Source: Acidobacteria bacterium 13_1_20CM_3_53_8
GTDB lineage: Bacteria; Acidobacteriota; Blastocatellia; Pyrinomonadales; Pyrinomonadaceae
Direction of reading: 5' to 3'
Assembly: GCA_001920415.1 (NCBI GenBank)
Contig: MNJR01000126.1
Location: 1-64,000 of the forward strand
Length of the DNA stretch: 64,000 bases
A program made the position numbers and the translations under genes. The first letter of the stretch is position 1. Each line of letters starts with the position of its first letter. This document shows, one piece after another, positions 17,843 through 26,227 of this stretch. Below the pieces are notes generated by a model. The model was not told where the DNA came from. It did not search any database and saw nothing but the letters and a program-made list of their open reading frames with translations.

Positions 17843-18034
17843 TAGGCTCTTGGAGATGCGGAATAGAATCCATTCTTCGAGCACTTCCGCCAACTCTTCG
17901 CGGCAGGCTTCTAGCGTGGGCGCGTTCGCGTAAACACCATCGAAGCCGGGAATCTCGCCGTAGAAGCTCTGGTCGTCAGGAAGAATCTCATACCGAGCTT
18001 GATGCAGAGCGGCTCGAATGTAATTGGTCAGCAT
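17834..18034 (-). CDS. HicB-like antitoxin-type protein, apparently orphan
   Basis: 66 residues: an N-terminal strand YEILPDDQSFYGEIPGFDGV followed by a helix TLEACREELAEVLEEWILFR, the partial RNase-H fold of the HicB family. It lacks a C-terminal DNA-binding domain. No HicA toxin (short double-stranded-RNA-binding-like protein with GSH motif) is visible in the 440 bp upstream, so it is either an orphan or a decayed pair. ATG ends at 18034 and is preceded by AAAGGAGAG. Converges with the Uma2 gene, overlapping by 9 bp. Confidence 0.78.
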   Translation of the reverse strand: MLTNYIRAALHQARYEILPDDQSFYGEIPGFDGVYANAPTLEACREELAEVLEEWILFRISKSLLQ

Positions 18035-18370
18035 ACTTTCTCTGGCCTCTCCTTTTACTGTATATTACAGCCGCTTGCATACACCTGTGCAAGTGGTTTC
18101 GGTCCTTACAGAGGCGCGCACTTGAAAAACCTCCCACGTGTTTCGGTCAAAGAACTGGCGCACAAGATTAAAGGCTACGGTAATCCACGCTTCAAAGAGA
18201 TAGTTGGCGAAGAGAATGCATGATGGTTTTACCCACATGAAAACCAGAGCGCATAATGTCGCGCGTGATTGCACGCCGCCGCGCTGCCTCTCATCTTCTT
18301 TGAAACCGCGCTCGACGCTAACTATCAAGCCATCAAACAATCAACCTATTCATGGAACGCCGCGCCATGA
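18035..18370. other. Gene-poor stretch upstream of the HicB-like gene
   Basis: Open frames on both strands here (for example 18065-18340) have no recognisable motif and unnatural composition. I see no RNA gene. The stretch could be decayed sequence, possibly where a partner of the HicB-like gene once lay. Confidence 0.4.
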
Positions 18371-18475
18371 TAATTAATGGATTGATAGATTGATTCATTT
18401 ACTCATTGATTCAATGAGCCAATGAATCAATTCTTCTTATTCATCACTCATCACTCTGCACTCATCACTGCTTTC
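18371..18475. repeat. Hairpin element (GATTGATAGATTGATTCATT words) plus TCATCAC iterations
   Basis: AATGGATTGATAGATTGATT (from about 18375) pairs imperfectly with AATGAATCAATTC (18420-18432) around the palindrome TCATTGATTCAATGA. It is followed by TCATCACTCATCACT heptamer iterations to about 18470, next to the FMN reductase stop. Confidence 0.55.
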
Positions 18476-18478
18476 CCC

Positions 18479-19123
18479 TTACTCTCCCGCCTTCGCCTCT
18501 TTCTCGCTGATGGGCTGTATTTCTGCCTCTGCGCGTGCGGCGTCGGGTGTGGTAATCACTTTTGAGGCGAACTGGCGTGCGGCGCGTGTTACTTCGTGGC
18601 CGAGCGCGTGCAGTTGCTCTGCCACTTTCGCGTCGTGCGTGTGACCCTCTTTGTCGAAGACGCGCCACGCCTGCGGGATGGGTATCACCAGGGGAACAGC
18701 CCAGCCGCGCAGAGCGCGCACGACGAACTCCATGGTGTTGACAGCCTGCAAACCTTGCGTGCCTCCGGCTGTGCTGATTAACCCTACGACTTTATCCGTG
18801 AGATAGGCAGGCTCACGGTCACTCAGCAGTTGCAACCAATCGAGCGCGTTCTTGAAAGAGCCGCTGATTGTGCCGTGATAAAGTGGGCTGCTCCACAGTA
18901 GCCCATCCGCTTCGTGAACGGCCTGACACAAACGACTGACGGACTCAGGCGCTTCTCCAAAGTCCGGCGCGTACATAGGCAGATTCAGTTCTCGAACGTC
19001 CAGCAACTCTGTTTGAGCGCCAGCCGCAGCCGCGCCTTCCAGCGCAATCTTCAACGCAGCCAGACTATTCGATTGAGCAGCCAGACTTCCACCCAACCCA
19101 ACCACCTTTATCTCTTTCGCCAT
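18479..19123 (-). CDS. NAD(P)H-dependent FMN reductase family protein
   Basis: 214 residues with a flavodoxin-like fold: the FMN phosphate loop GGSLAAQSNS (12-21), LLDVRELNLPMYAPD, and SSPLYHGTISGSFKNALDW, which contacts the flavin and defines the NADPH-dependent FMN reductase/azoreductase-like family. It probably reduces flavins, quinones or other small electron acceptors in the cytoplasm; the substrate cannot be told. The start is secure (AAGGAGGT seven nt before the ATG ending at 19123). The acidic/basic tail beyond residue 195 is extra to the family core. Confidence 0.88.
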   Translation of the reverse strand: MAKEIKVVGLGGSLAAQSNSLAALKIALEGAAAAGAQTELLDVRELNLPMYAPDFGEAPESVSRLCQAVHEADGLLWSSPLYHGTISGSFKNALDWLQLLSDREPAYLTDKVVGLISTAGGTQGLQAVNTMEFVVRALRGWAVPLVIPIPQAWRVFDKEGHTHDAKVAEQLHALGHEVTRAARQFASKVITTPDAARAEAEIQPISEKEAKAGE

Positions 19124-19201
19124 TGCGACCTCCTTAGTTTGGAAAATTGTAGTTGCTTACACCACAAGATGTCTAACGAAGGCTGCAAACCATTCTTTTA
19201 A

Positions 19202-19467
19202 TAACTGATGTTACGCGATTTTTTGATTTAAGCCGTCTTTAGACGGCGACAGCATAAAGCCCAGTGCGTTAGCGCTGGGATAAAGATAGTAATAAAGATA
19301 CAGAAGCCCGCGTGAGCGGGCGACAGCCCATTACTAATTAAACGGCTGTCGCTATCTTCGATAGCTAAATCCATTTTCTTGCGACTCTAACCCAGCCCTC
19401 ACGGGCTGGGCTTTATGCTGTCGCCGTCTAAAGACGGCTTAAAATAGCTTCTGCGTAACATCAGTTA
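19202..19467. mobile_element. 266-bp palindromic MITE-like element
   Basis: Perfect 15-bp terminal inverted repeats TAACTGATGTTACGC (19202-19216 and 19453-19467) enclose a second perfect 38-bp inverted repeat (19227-19264 and 19406-19443) containing the stem GCCGTCTTTAGACGGC. Smaller stems lie inside (CCCGCGTGAGCGGG; GACAGCC...GGCTGTC). No open frame encodes a transposase. The flanks carry TTA/TAA next to the termini, which may be a target duplication. Confidence 0.75.
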
Positions 19468-19666
19468 ATAAAAATTCTTTTCGCCTTATCCTTTTCCCTT
19501 TTACCTTTTACCTCTTTACTTTTGCCTTCTTCGCTCGCTTGACTCAATCTTCAATAAAGCATATTTTCTTTGCCGTCGTAGCTTGATACACGCTGGCTAC
19601 GACTCCACACTGTCAACGCTTGAGTTACTAAAGAATAACCTTCAGCCCCGGAGGCCCCCGAAGATC

Positions 19667-20476
19667 ATGAAAGTTAAACTTATCCCCCAGTCGCTCCCCG
19701 TTTTGATTCTGTTTCTAATCCTTTCTCAGAGTCTGCAAGCGCAGAGTCGCACCAGAACTCGTTCTTCTTCCAACAGCACAGCCGCGCCGGTTGTTCAGAA
19801 GCCCACGGTTCAGAGCACCGCAGCAGCAACCGCGCCATCGAATAACAGTCCGGCGCAGAGCCAGGAATATCTCTCGCCATTGGAGAGAGAGGTGCTGGAT
19901 GAATTGAACCTTGCGCGAACGCAGCCCACACAGTACGCAGCGTTCGTGGACGAGTGGAGGAAGTATTACACCGGGAAGAAGTTTGCGCGACCGGGCAGAC
20001 AATCCATAACGACATGGGACGGTCTTGCTGCATTGGACGAGTGCGTAAACTTTCTGCGCAGCGCGACGCCGCTTCCCGCCTTGCAATCCGCCAAGGGACT
20101 TCATTTGGCCGCGCTGGATCACGCCAGAGATTTGGGGACGAGCGGCATCACGGGTCATCGCGGCAGCGACGGCTCTATGCCTGAAGCGCGCGTTGAGCGC
20201 TTTGGTCGCTGGATGAACTCCATAGGTGAGACCATAGTCTACGATGTGGACACTGCGCGAGCTATGGTCATCAATCTATTGATTGATGACGGAGTGCCGG
20301 GACGCGGCCACCGCATGAACATCTTCAATCCCGGCTACACAGTTGCAGGTATTGCTGTCGGAAGCCAATCCAGCTTTGGCGCAAAATGTGTGATTGATTT
20401 CGTAGGCGGATTCGCTGAAGGCGAAGCGGGCGACCACCAATCCGGCACGTCAAGAACAAGACAGCGCACACCGTAA
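19667..20476 (+). CDS. Secreted CAP (SCP/PR-1) domain protein
   Basis: About 269 residues from ATG 19667, chosen because a GGAGG lies 12 nt upstream and it begins a signal peptide (LIPQSLPVLILFLILSQSLQAQS). After a Ser/Thr/Ala/Gln-rich linker the CAP domain starts at EREVLDELNLARTQPTQYA, with the conserved HLAALDHARDLGTSGITGHR and GHRMNIFNPGYTVAGIAV motifs. The histidine and glutamate positions of the CAP cavity are present. Bacterial CAP proteins are secreted; their activity is mostly unknown. A strong terminator follows at 20497-20550. Confidence 0.88.
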   Translation: MKVKLIPQSLPVLILFLILSQSLQAQSRTRTRSSSNSTAAPVVQKPTVQSTAAATAPSNNSPAQSQEYLSPLEREVLDELNLARTQPTQYAAFVDEWRKYYTGKKFARPGRQSITTWDGLAALDECVNFLRSATPLPALQSAKGLHLAALDHARDLGTSGITGHRGSDGSMPEARVERFGRWMNSIGETIVYDVDTARAMVINLLIDDGVPGRGHRMNIFNPGYTVAGIAVGSQSSFGAKCVIDFVGGFAEGEAGDHQSGTSRTRQRTP

Positions 20477-20496
20477 CGTACACGGCTTGCGCGAGT

Positions 20497-20550
20497 GAAA
20501 AGAAGAGGGATGCGCGACTGAATAACAGATTGCGCATCCCTTTCTCTTTT
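20497..20550. terminator. Bidirectional rho-independent terminator
   Basis: AGGGATGCGC (20506-20515) pairs with GCGCATCCCT (20532-20541). It is preceded by GAAAAGAAG and followed by TTCTCTTTT, so it can stop both the CAP gene and the convergent gene ending at 20586. Confidence 0.8.
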
Positions 20551-20585
20551 GACAGATTCCGAGGAGAGTTTAATCGCAAATTCGG

Positions 20586-20966
20586 TTAGTGCGGGCGTCT
20601 GCGGTTATTTCTCAGATCTTCTCTGAGTCCTTCACGCTCCGCGCGCTGGTGTCCTCTCAAAGCAATACGCTCGGCATGACGCTCGTTACGCCACGCTCCG
20701 TTGTTGCCGTAATAACGGTGCTCTTGGCGCATACGATACCTGAAAGCCTCGCGCTCATCCTGCTGGTGAAACCTAAGATTGCGCCTCAAGCTCTTTCGGT
20801 AATTCTTGTAAGCGCGCCGCTGGTTGTGCGAATAGTAGCCGTAGGCTCTGCCGTAAGGCGGGCCATTGCGACGGAACTGCGCGCTCGCCATCGTGCCCAG
20901 CAACAGGCTCGCGCCCACCAGAAGCGTGACCGTCCAACGTCTTATCGAGCTAAGTCCGAAAACCAT
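20586..20966 (-). CDS. Hypothetical secreted arginine-rich protein
   Basis: 126 residues. The start at 20966 is preferred because AGGAGG lies six nt upstream and the product begins with a signal peptide (RRWTVTLLVGASLLLGTMAS, cleavage after ASA). Upstream ATG/GTG codons (to 21005) would place that ribosome site inside the frame. The mature part is very basic and rich in Arg, Tyr and Asn (RRNLRFHQQDEREAFRYRMR). I recognise no family. Export is inferred from the signal; the charge suggests binding to an acidic polymer. Confidence 0.72.
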   Translation of the reverse strand: MVFGLSSIRRWTVTLLVGASLLLGTMASAQFRRNGPPYGRAYGYYSHNQRRAYKNYRKSLRRNLRFHQQDEREAFRYRMRQEHRYYGNNGAWRNERHAERIALRGHQRAEREGLREDLRNNRRRPH

Positions 20967-21068
20967 ACTGAACCTCCTCATAACCTGTATGAAAATTTTC
21001 ATCACGGGGCGGCTAAGTGTTGGCGCGCCCCGCGTCTGTGATGATTCGCAATCTTCATACCATCAAGC

Positions 21069-21191
21069 GACGCGGAGACACGGGGACGCGGCGACGCGGC
21101 GATAAAAACAGATTGACGAAGGGAACAATACCTAACTTCTCTCTTCGTCTGCTCTTTTCCCCGCGTCGCCGCGTCCCCGTGTCTCCGCGTC
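21069..21191. repeat. Hairpin element, family A (GACGCGGAGACGCGGGG words)
   Basis: Left arm 21069-21099, right arm about 21162-21191, GC-rich. The right arm and part of the loop encode the last residues of the gene ending at 21132. Confidence 0.82.
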
Positions 21192-21773
21192 TTCCCCTCC
21201 GCTCTGCTCTTCAAAGCGTTTCTTGAAATCCGCAGAGCGCATGCGAAGCTCAAGCCAGTCTTGAAAAATTTCAGGATGTTGCAGCCAGACCGTGAACCAC
21301 TCTGCAATCTCCTCTTTCTCGGCGCGCTTTCGTGGATCAACTGATTGGTTGCGCGCTATCATCTGCGCGCGTCGCTTACCCTTCAGTGCCGTCTCGCGCA
21401 CACGGCGTAATCCCTCTTGATCCTTTGTGCGCGCGAACTGTTTTCGCAAATTGTCCAGACGTTTTATAGAGTTCGCGGCCTGCGTGAAATCCGCAAACTT
21501 CAGCACGTTGCGGAACATGGCTTCGTAAGGGTCGCGTTCGCGGTGCTGCACGTCCAATTCCAGCACTTCAGCGTGACGAAGCTCAGCGCCTTCGTCTGCC
21601 AGAAGGCGAGCCACAGCCGCAGGGCTTTCGATTGCTCCCTCGCCGAAACGCTCGCGCACAGCGCAGAGGATTTCTTCCAACTCGCGCCCGCCAACTGATT
21701 CGCAATCAAGATGCTCCCACACCTCTATCATCAAATCCCGTTTGTTCCGCGACTTCCATTTAGATTCAACCAT
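21132..21773 (-). CDS. Hypothetical protein, 213 aa, with repeat-encoded tail
   Basis: A soluble, charged, helical protein without a signal peptide (starts MVESKWKSRNKRDLMIEVWE; internal KFADFTQAANSIKRLDNLRK). I do not recognise its family. The last 20 or so residues (GEDAETRGRGDAGKR) are encoded by the right arm of the family A hairpin at 21069-21191, in the same style as the tails of the genes at 27385 and 27367. ATG ends at 21773. Confidence 0.72.
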   Translation of the reverse strand: MVESKWKSRNKRDLMIEVWEHLDCESVGGRELEEILCAVRERFGEGAIESPAAVARLLADEGAELRHAEVLELDVQHRERDPYEAMFRNVLKFADFTQAANSIKRLDNLRKQFARTKDQEGLRRVRETALKGKRRAQMIARNQSVDPRKRAEKEEIAEWFTVWLQHPEIFQDWLELRMRSADFKKRFEEQSGGEDAETRGRGDAGKRADEERS

Positions 21774-21828
21774 AGCTTAAGTTAACGTGAATTCGGCACG
21801 GGCATTTCGTAGATAAGAGAAGATGGAT

Positions 21829-21902
21829 TATCCACTAAATCACACTAAACTACACGAAGAGATCAAATCATTTCGTGTTGTTTAGTGTGATGCGCGTGGA
21901 TA
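21829..21902. repeat. Hairpin element (CACTAAAT / ATTTAGTG type)
   Basis: TATCCACTAAATCACACTAA pairs with the region TTTAGTGTGATGCGCGTGGATA; TACACGAA pairs with TTCGTGTTG. Single copy in this window. Confidence 0.6.
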
Positions 21903-21961
21903 GTTCTCTCTTTCGTCTTTATCTCTCTATCGCTTGATGAGTATGGTCGCTGAAACAGTAT

Positions 21962-22068
21962 AACGCCGCTATTGAAAAGATATAGGGCAAGCTGGACGCG
22001 AAGCAGCCTAAGCGCTCGCTCCCCGCGCGAAAGATTTTTACCCAATTGTCCTTTTCGATAGCGGCGTT
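21962..22068. repeat. Hairpin element with 18-bp arms
   Basis: AACGCCGCTATTGAAAAG (21962-21979) and CTTTTCGATAGCGGCGTT (22051-22068) are near-perfect inverted copies around a 71-nt loop that has its own CGAAGC/GCTCG pairing. Nothing else was found in the 21774-22113 gap. Confidence 0.65.
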
Positions 22069-22113
22069 AGAGGAGAGAATGTACCGCAAGCTATAAGCCT
22101 GGCCTGAGCTTTA

Positions 22114-22524
22114 TCACCTATAGCCTTCGCACTGCGTTAGCCACTTCGTAGTGAGTTCCCACGACGTATTCTTGAAGATTTGTATGTTCTTCAGAACGCA
22201 CTCGTCCCCGTCTTCGTCCACAAACTTAACATCGTACTCGCCTGGGACGATGTCGCTGATAGTGTACGACTGGCCTGATTTCAAGATGTAGTCTCCAAGC
22301 TGGTCAGGCCCCCAGTTTCTGTCTTCGCTCGACGACATATAAAGGCGGTGAATGTCGTACTTCGAGCTGTTTGCAACTGCAAGCGTATATCTCCTCTGCG
22401 CCTCTGCTGTCTTTACTGCCGCGTGACCTGTGGACGCAGGGGCGCTGAGCAAGAGGGCAAAGAGTGTTCCGCAAAAGAGGGAAGCAAGCAACAGACCGCG
22501 ATATAGCGGGGTAGGTTTCTTCAT
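22114..22524 (-). CDS. Hypothetical secreted protein, 136 aa
   Basis: Signal peptide at residues 1-36 (LLLASLFCGTLFALLLSAPA). The mature part has a compact beta-rich look: YTLAVANSSKYDIHRLYMSS, YILKSGQSYTISDIVPGEYD, CVLKNIQIFKNTSWELT, with two cysteines that could form a disulfide. This resembles small exported beta-sandwich proteins but I cannot name a family. A strong ribosome binding site (AAGGAGA) precedes the ATG ending at 22524. Divergent from recQ across a family J hairpin. Confidence 0.75.
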   Translation of the reverse strand: MKKPTPLYRGLLLASLFCGTLFALLLSAPASTGHAAVKTAEAQRRYTLAVANSSKYDIHRLYMSSSEDRNWGPDQLGDYILKSGQSYTISDIVPGEYDVKFVDEDGDECVLKNIQIFKNTSWELTTKWLTQCEGYR

Positions 22525-22650
22525 AGAAGGTCTCCTTAATCAAAAAAAGGTTAATACAGTCTGCGGGGATTGAGACCCTCTTGGGGGAATCAATCTCAAG
22601 GCAAGACAATTTTAAGGAAAAGAGTTTGAATGTCAATGCCTGCCTGGCGC

Positions 22651-22721
22651 AAGTGACAAGTTACGGGTGACAGGATAAAATCATCTTTCAGCTTTATCTT
22701 GTCACCTGTCACTTATCACTG
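22651..22721. repeat. Hairpin element, family J (GTGACAAG / GTGACAGG words)
   Basis: Left arm 22652-22680, right arm 22692-22721, short loop of about 11 nt. It ends 5 nt before the recQ start codon. Confidence 0.75.
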
Positions 22722-22726
22722 TTTTT

Positions 22727-25369
22727 ATGGCGACCATTGAAGACGCCCTCACAGCGCTCCATGCACATTTCGGCTTCGAGGATTTCCGCGAAGGCCAGCG
22801 CGAAGTCGTAGGCTCTATCCTTGCGGGGCACGATACGGTCGTGGTGATGCCTACGGGCGGAGGCAAATCGCTCTGCTACCAGTTGCCCGCGCTGATGCGC
22901 GAGGGTGCGACGATAGTGGTCTCGCCGCTTATAGCCTTGATGAAAGATCAGGTGGACGCGCTTCAGGCCAGAAACCTTCCGGCCACTTTCATTAATAGCT
23001 CTATTGATTTCGAGGAACAGAAATCGCGCATAGCCGCCCTGAAACGCGGCCACTTCAAGATGGTCTATGTCGCGCCTGAGCGATTCCGAAGCGCACACTT
23101 CGTAGAAGCTTTAAGAAACGCGAACATCACGCTCTTCGCCGTTGACGAAGCTCATTGCATCTCGCACTGGGGTCATGATTTTCGCCCGGATTACCTGCGC
23201 CTGAAGACTGCGTTAGAATCCATTGGCCGACCGCAAGCGGTCGCGCTCACGGCTACGGCCACGCCTTACGTGCGCTCTGACATAATAGAACAGTTGGGCT
23301 TGCGAGAACCGCGCACATTCGTAAGCGGCTTCGACCGCCCGAATCTTTCAATCAACGTCGTACACACAGAAAAAGAGCGTGAGAAGATAGCTCATATCAA
23401 ACGGCTGGCGGCCACGGCAGGAGGCTCAGGCATCATCTACACTTCAACGCGCAAAGCTGTCGAACAGATTTCCGGGCGTTTGCAGTCAGCGAGCTTGAAC
23501 GCCGTCAGTTACCACGCAGGGATGGATGATGCCGCTCGCACACGTGCGCAGGACGAGTTCATGAGCGGGCGCACGCAGATGATCGTTGCCACGAACGCTT
23601 TCGGCATGGGCATTGACAAACCAGACATACGTTTCGTCGCACACTACCAGCTTCCCGGCTCAATCGAAGCTTACTATCAGGAGATTGGTAGAGCAGGGCG
23701 TGATCGCTTGCCTTCGACCTGCGTTCTGCTCTTCAACTACGCGGACAAGCGCACGCAGGACTATTTTATAGAAGGCTCCTACCCTCCGCCCGAAGCAATC
23801 GCGCGCGTTTACGAGGCGCTCACGGCAACAGGGCAGAAGCGTATAGAGCTTTCCGTGAGCGAGATAGCGGCGCGTGCAAGTGTTCGCAACGAGATGGCAG
23901 TGCAATCTGCGCTCATCATTTTAGAGAAGGCAGGGCACATAGAGCGCGGGAGCGCCGCAGAGAATCGCGCAAACTTGCGCCTTCTCATGCCCAAACACCT
24001 TGCGCGTGAAGCGGTTGGCGAGCGTGACACAAAAGCGCGGCAAGTTCTCTTCGGCATCTTGGGCGGGTACGACATAAGCGAGCGCGCTGATGTGGAGCTT
24101 GACGTAGCAGAGTTTGCAGAAACTATGGCGCTTGATCTAGCGAGCGCGCGTCGTGCCTTCTCCGCTCTGGCATCTTCCGGCATCATCTCGTACCAGCCCG
24201 CGCGCAGGACTCGCGGCGTGCTTATGCTTGACGAGCATCCTGTCAAACAACTTCGCATACGCCCGCAGGATATTGCTCGCCGCGCCGCGCTCGAACAGCG
24301 CAAGCTGCGCGAGATGATCAATTTTTGTTACACGGATAGCTGCTATCGCGCCTTCATACTGGACTACTTCGGCGATCCGCATCACGCCCAAAACTGCGGC
24401 ACGTGCGGCAACTGCGACCCTCAGATGAAGAGCGTTGCCTCGCAAGGGCAAAGCGTACAGCCTCCGATTGACCCATTGACCGAGCTTGATCGCTTTGTTC
24501 GTGAACAAGTGCCTTTCGCTACTGATTTGGAGGAAGATTTAAAGGAGAGCGCGCGCATGCGCCGCGTGGGCGAGACGGCGGAAGCCGGTGCACAGGGCGA
24601 AGAAGCTGAAGCCGCTTTGAGCATCACAACCGCACGCGCGCTCACAATGGAAGAGAGCCTTCTTGTCAGAAAAATCTTAGCGTGCGCGGCGCGTATGCAG
24701 GGCAGATTCGGGAAAGGACTGCTCGCATCAACGCTCCGTGGCTCGCGCGCCAAACAGGTATTGCAGGCCGGTCTTGACCAACTCTCAACCTACGGCATCT
24801 TGAGCGACATGACGCAGGACGAGATTCTTCTTTACATTGATGCGCTCGTCGCGGCTGGCTGCCTGCACGTGACTGGCGGCGCTTATCCGACCGTTTCACT
24901 CACTCCTCTTGGCGGCGACGTGATGCGCGAGCGCGAGTCTCTCGAGCTTGCTATTGCAGAAACCGCTCTGAGCGCTCTGGCTCATCAATCACCCGTCGCC
25001 ACCACGCGCGCTTCACGCGTAACGGAAGATGCGAAGCGCGTGAGCACGGTTGACGAAACTTACACGCTCTACTGCGAAGGACTTTCGATAGAGGAGATAA
25101 GCCGTCGGCGAGGACTCACTGAAATCACAATCGAGAAGCACCTCGCCGATTGCATTCAACAGGGGCGCGAGTTCGACATCACGCGCCACGTCTCGGACAG
25201 AGATCGCGCGGCGATAGAGTTAGCCATAGAGCAACTCGGCACAGAGCAATTGAGACCACTTCGGGACGCTCTACCAGCACACATCAACTACCGCATGATT
25301 CGCTTCGTCGTCGCCGACATGCAACGCGTAGGACAGAGCGATAGCGATAAGCTTGAAGGTGATTTATGA
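22727..25369 (+). CDS. recQ: ATP-dependent DNA helicase RecQ, long form
   Basis: 880 residues, longer than the typical 600. The helicase core is complete: Walker A TGGGKS (residues 43-48), VDEAHCISHWGHDFRPDY, TATATP, and the motif V/VI region YYQEIGRAGRD. The RQC zinc site follows with NFCYTDSCYR and CGTCGNC. Beyond residue 600 are extra regions including HRDC/RQC-like winged helix (LRGSRAKQVLQAGLDQL) and a helix-turn-helix module (YTLYCEGLSIEEISRRRGLT). RecQ unwinds recombination and replication intermediates. The stop overlaps the next gene's start by 4 bp, implying translational coupling. The start lies 5 nt after a hairpin element. Confidence 0.95.
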   Translation: MATIEDALTALHAHFGFEDFREGQREVVGSILAGHDTVVVMPTGGGKSLCYQLPALMREGATIVVSPLIALMKDQVDALQARNLPATFINSSIDFEEQKSRIAALKRGHFKMVYVAPERFRSAHFVEALRNANITLFAVDEAHCISHWGHDFRPDYLRLKTALESIGRPQAVALTATATPYVRSDIIEQLGLREPRTFVSGFDRPNLSINVVHTEKEREKIAHIKRLAATAGGSGIIYTSTRKAVEQISGRLQSASLNAVSYHAGMDDAARTRAQDEFMSGRTQMIVATNAFGMGIDKPDIRFVAHYQLPGSIEAYYQEIGRAGRDRLPSTCVLLFNYADKRTQDYFIEGSYPPPEAIARVYEALTATGQKRIELSVSEIAARASVRNEMAVQSALIILEKAGHIERGSAAENRANLRLLMPKHLAREAVGERDTKARQVLFGILGGYDISERADVELDVAEFAETMALDLASARRAFSALASSGIISYQPARRTRGVLMLDEHPVKQLRIRPQDIARRAALEQRKLREMINFCYTDSCYRAFILDYFGDPHHAQNCGTCGNCDPQMKSVASQGQSVQPPIDPLTELDRFVREQVPFATDLEEDLKESARMRRVGETAEAGAQGEEAEAALSITTARALTMEESLLVRKILACAARMQGRFGKGLLASTLRGSRAKQVLQAGLDQLSTYGILSDMTQDEILLYIDALVAAGCLHVTGGAYPTVSLTPLGGDVMRERESLELAIAETALSALAHQSPVATTRASRVTEDAKRVSTVDETYTLYCEGLSIEEISRRRGLTEITIEKHLADCIQQGREFDITRHVSDRDRAAIELAIEQLGTEQLRPLRDALPAHINYRMIRFVVADMQRVGQSDSDKLEGDL

Positions 25370-26106
25370 AAATAGCGAGAAGAGATTTACTAGCGGGCAT
25401 CGGCGGCTTGAGCGCCGGGCTGATTTTTAGCGGCTGTGGCAAGGGCGATAACAGGAGTTCGCCAAAAGCTCAATCTTCATCCGAACGGGATGAAGGTGCG
25501 AAAGGTGGTGAAGTCACTGCGACCGAAGACTTGATGCGCGAGCATGGAGTTCTGCGCCGCGCGCTTCTGGTTTACAGCGAGGTGGCGGTAAAGCTGCGCG
25601 GCAATGCTTCCAACGTCTCGCCCGATTCGCTTCAAAAAACAGCTAAACTCTTTCGCGCTTTTGGCGAGGATTACCATGAGAAGAAGCTGGAAGAGGCTTA
25701 CATCTTTCCTGCTGTGAAACAGGCTGGCGGAGCGGCTGCCGCTCTCCCCGACATTCTATTAACGCAACACCAACGCGGGCGCGAGATAACCGATTACATC
25801 TTGTCAGTCACGCAGGGCGCAAAGCTCGGCCAGAGCAACGCTGAATCTCTCGCTCGCGCTATGGAAACTCTCGTTCGCATGTACCGCGCTCACGCCGCGC
25901 GCGAAGATACCGTAATCTTTTCAGCATGGAAGCAGACCATGACGGCCAAGCAATTGGACGAAATCGGCGACAAGTTTGAAGAGATTGAGCACCAGCAGTT
26001 CGGTGAAGACGGGTTCGAGCAGGCCGTGCGGCAAATCTCGGAGATTGAGAACAGCCTTGGACTCTCGGACTTAAACCAATTCACAGCGCCACAGCCAGCG
26101 ACATGA
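25366..26106 (+). CDS. Hemerythrin-like (HHE) domain lipoprotein
   Basis: 246 residues. The N-terminus combines an Arg-Arg motif (ARRDLLAGIGG) with a lipobox-like FSGC (Cys near residue 25), suggesting export by Tat and lipidation. Residues 55-220 form a four-helix hemerythrin domain with histidines/glutamates in EHGVLRRALLVYSE, DYHEKKLEEAYIFPA, LLTQHQRGREI and MYRAHAAREDTVIF, able to hold a diiron centre for oxygen or NO-type sensing. It overlaps recQ by 4 bp (ATGA). A functional link to a cytoplasmic helicase is not obvious. Confidence 0.88.
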   Translation: MKIARRDLLAGIGGLSAGLIFSGCGKGDNRSSPKAQSSSERDEGAKGGEVTATEDLMREHGVLRRALLVYSEVAVKLRGNASNVSPDSLQKTAKLFRAFGEDYHEKKLEEAYIFPAVKQAGGAAAALPDILLTQHQRGREITDYILSVTQGAKLGQSNAESLARAMETLVRMYRAHAAREDTVIFSAWKQTMTAKQLDEIGDKFEEIEHQQFGEDGFEQAVRQISEIENSLGLSDLNQFTAPQPAT

Positions 26107-26227
26107 TTGCGTGAATTTTTGGAGTTAATAAAAGAATGCGCTCGGCAGCCGAGTGTTTGCATCACTGATGTATAATCATGTATCGCGCCACAGACGACTT
26201 ATCCTGACTCTTTCAGATAGATTGAAG

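Noticed and set aside
18065-18340. Minus-strand open frame as a possible HicA toxin or transposase remnant
   Set aside because: No GSH motif, no double-stranded-RNA-binding-like pattern, no transposase motif.
21863-22045. Small minus-strand open frame
   Set aside because: It lies across two hairpin elements and has no ribosome site or domain.
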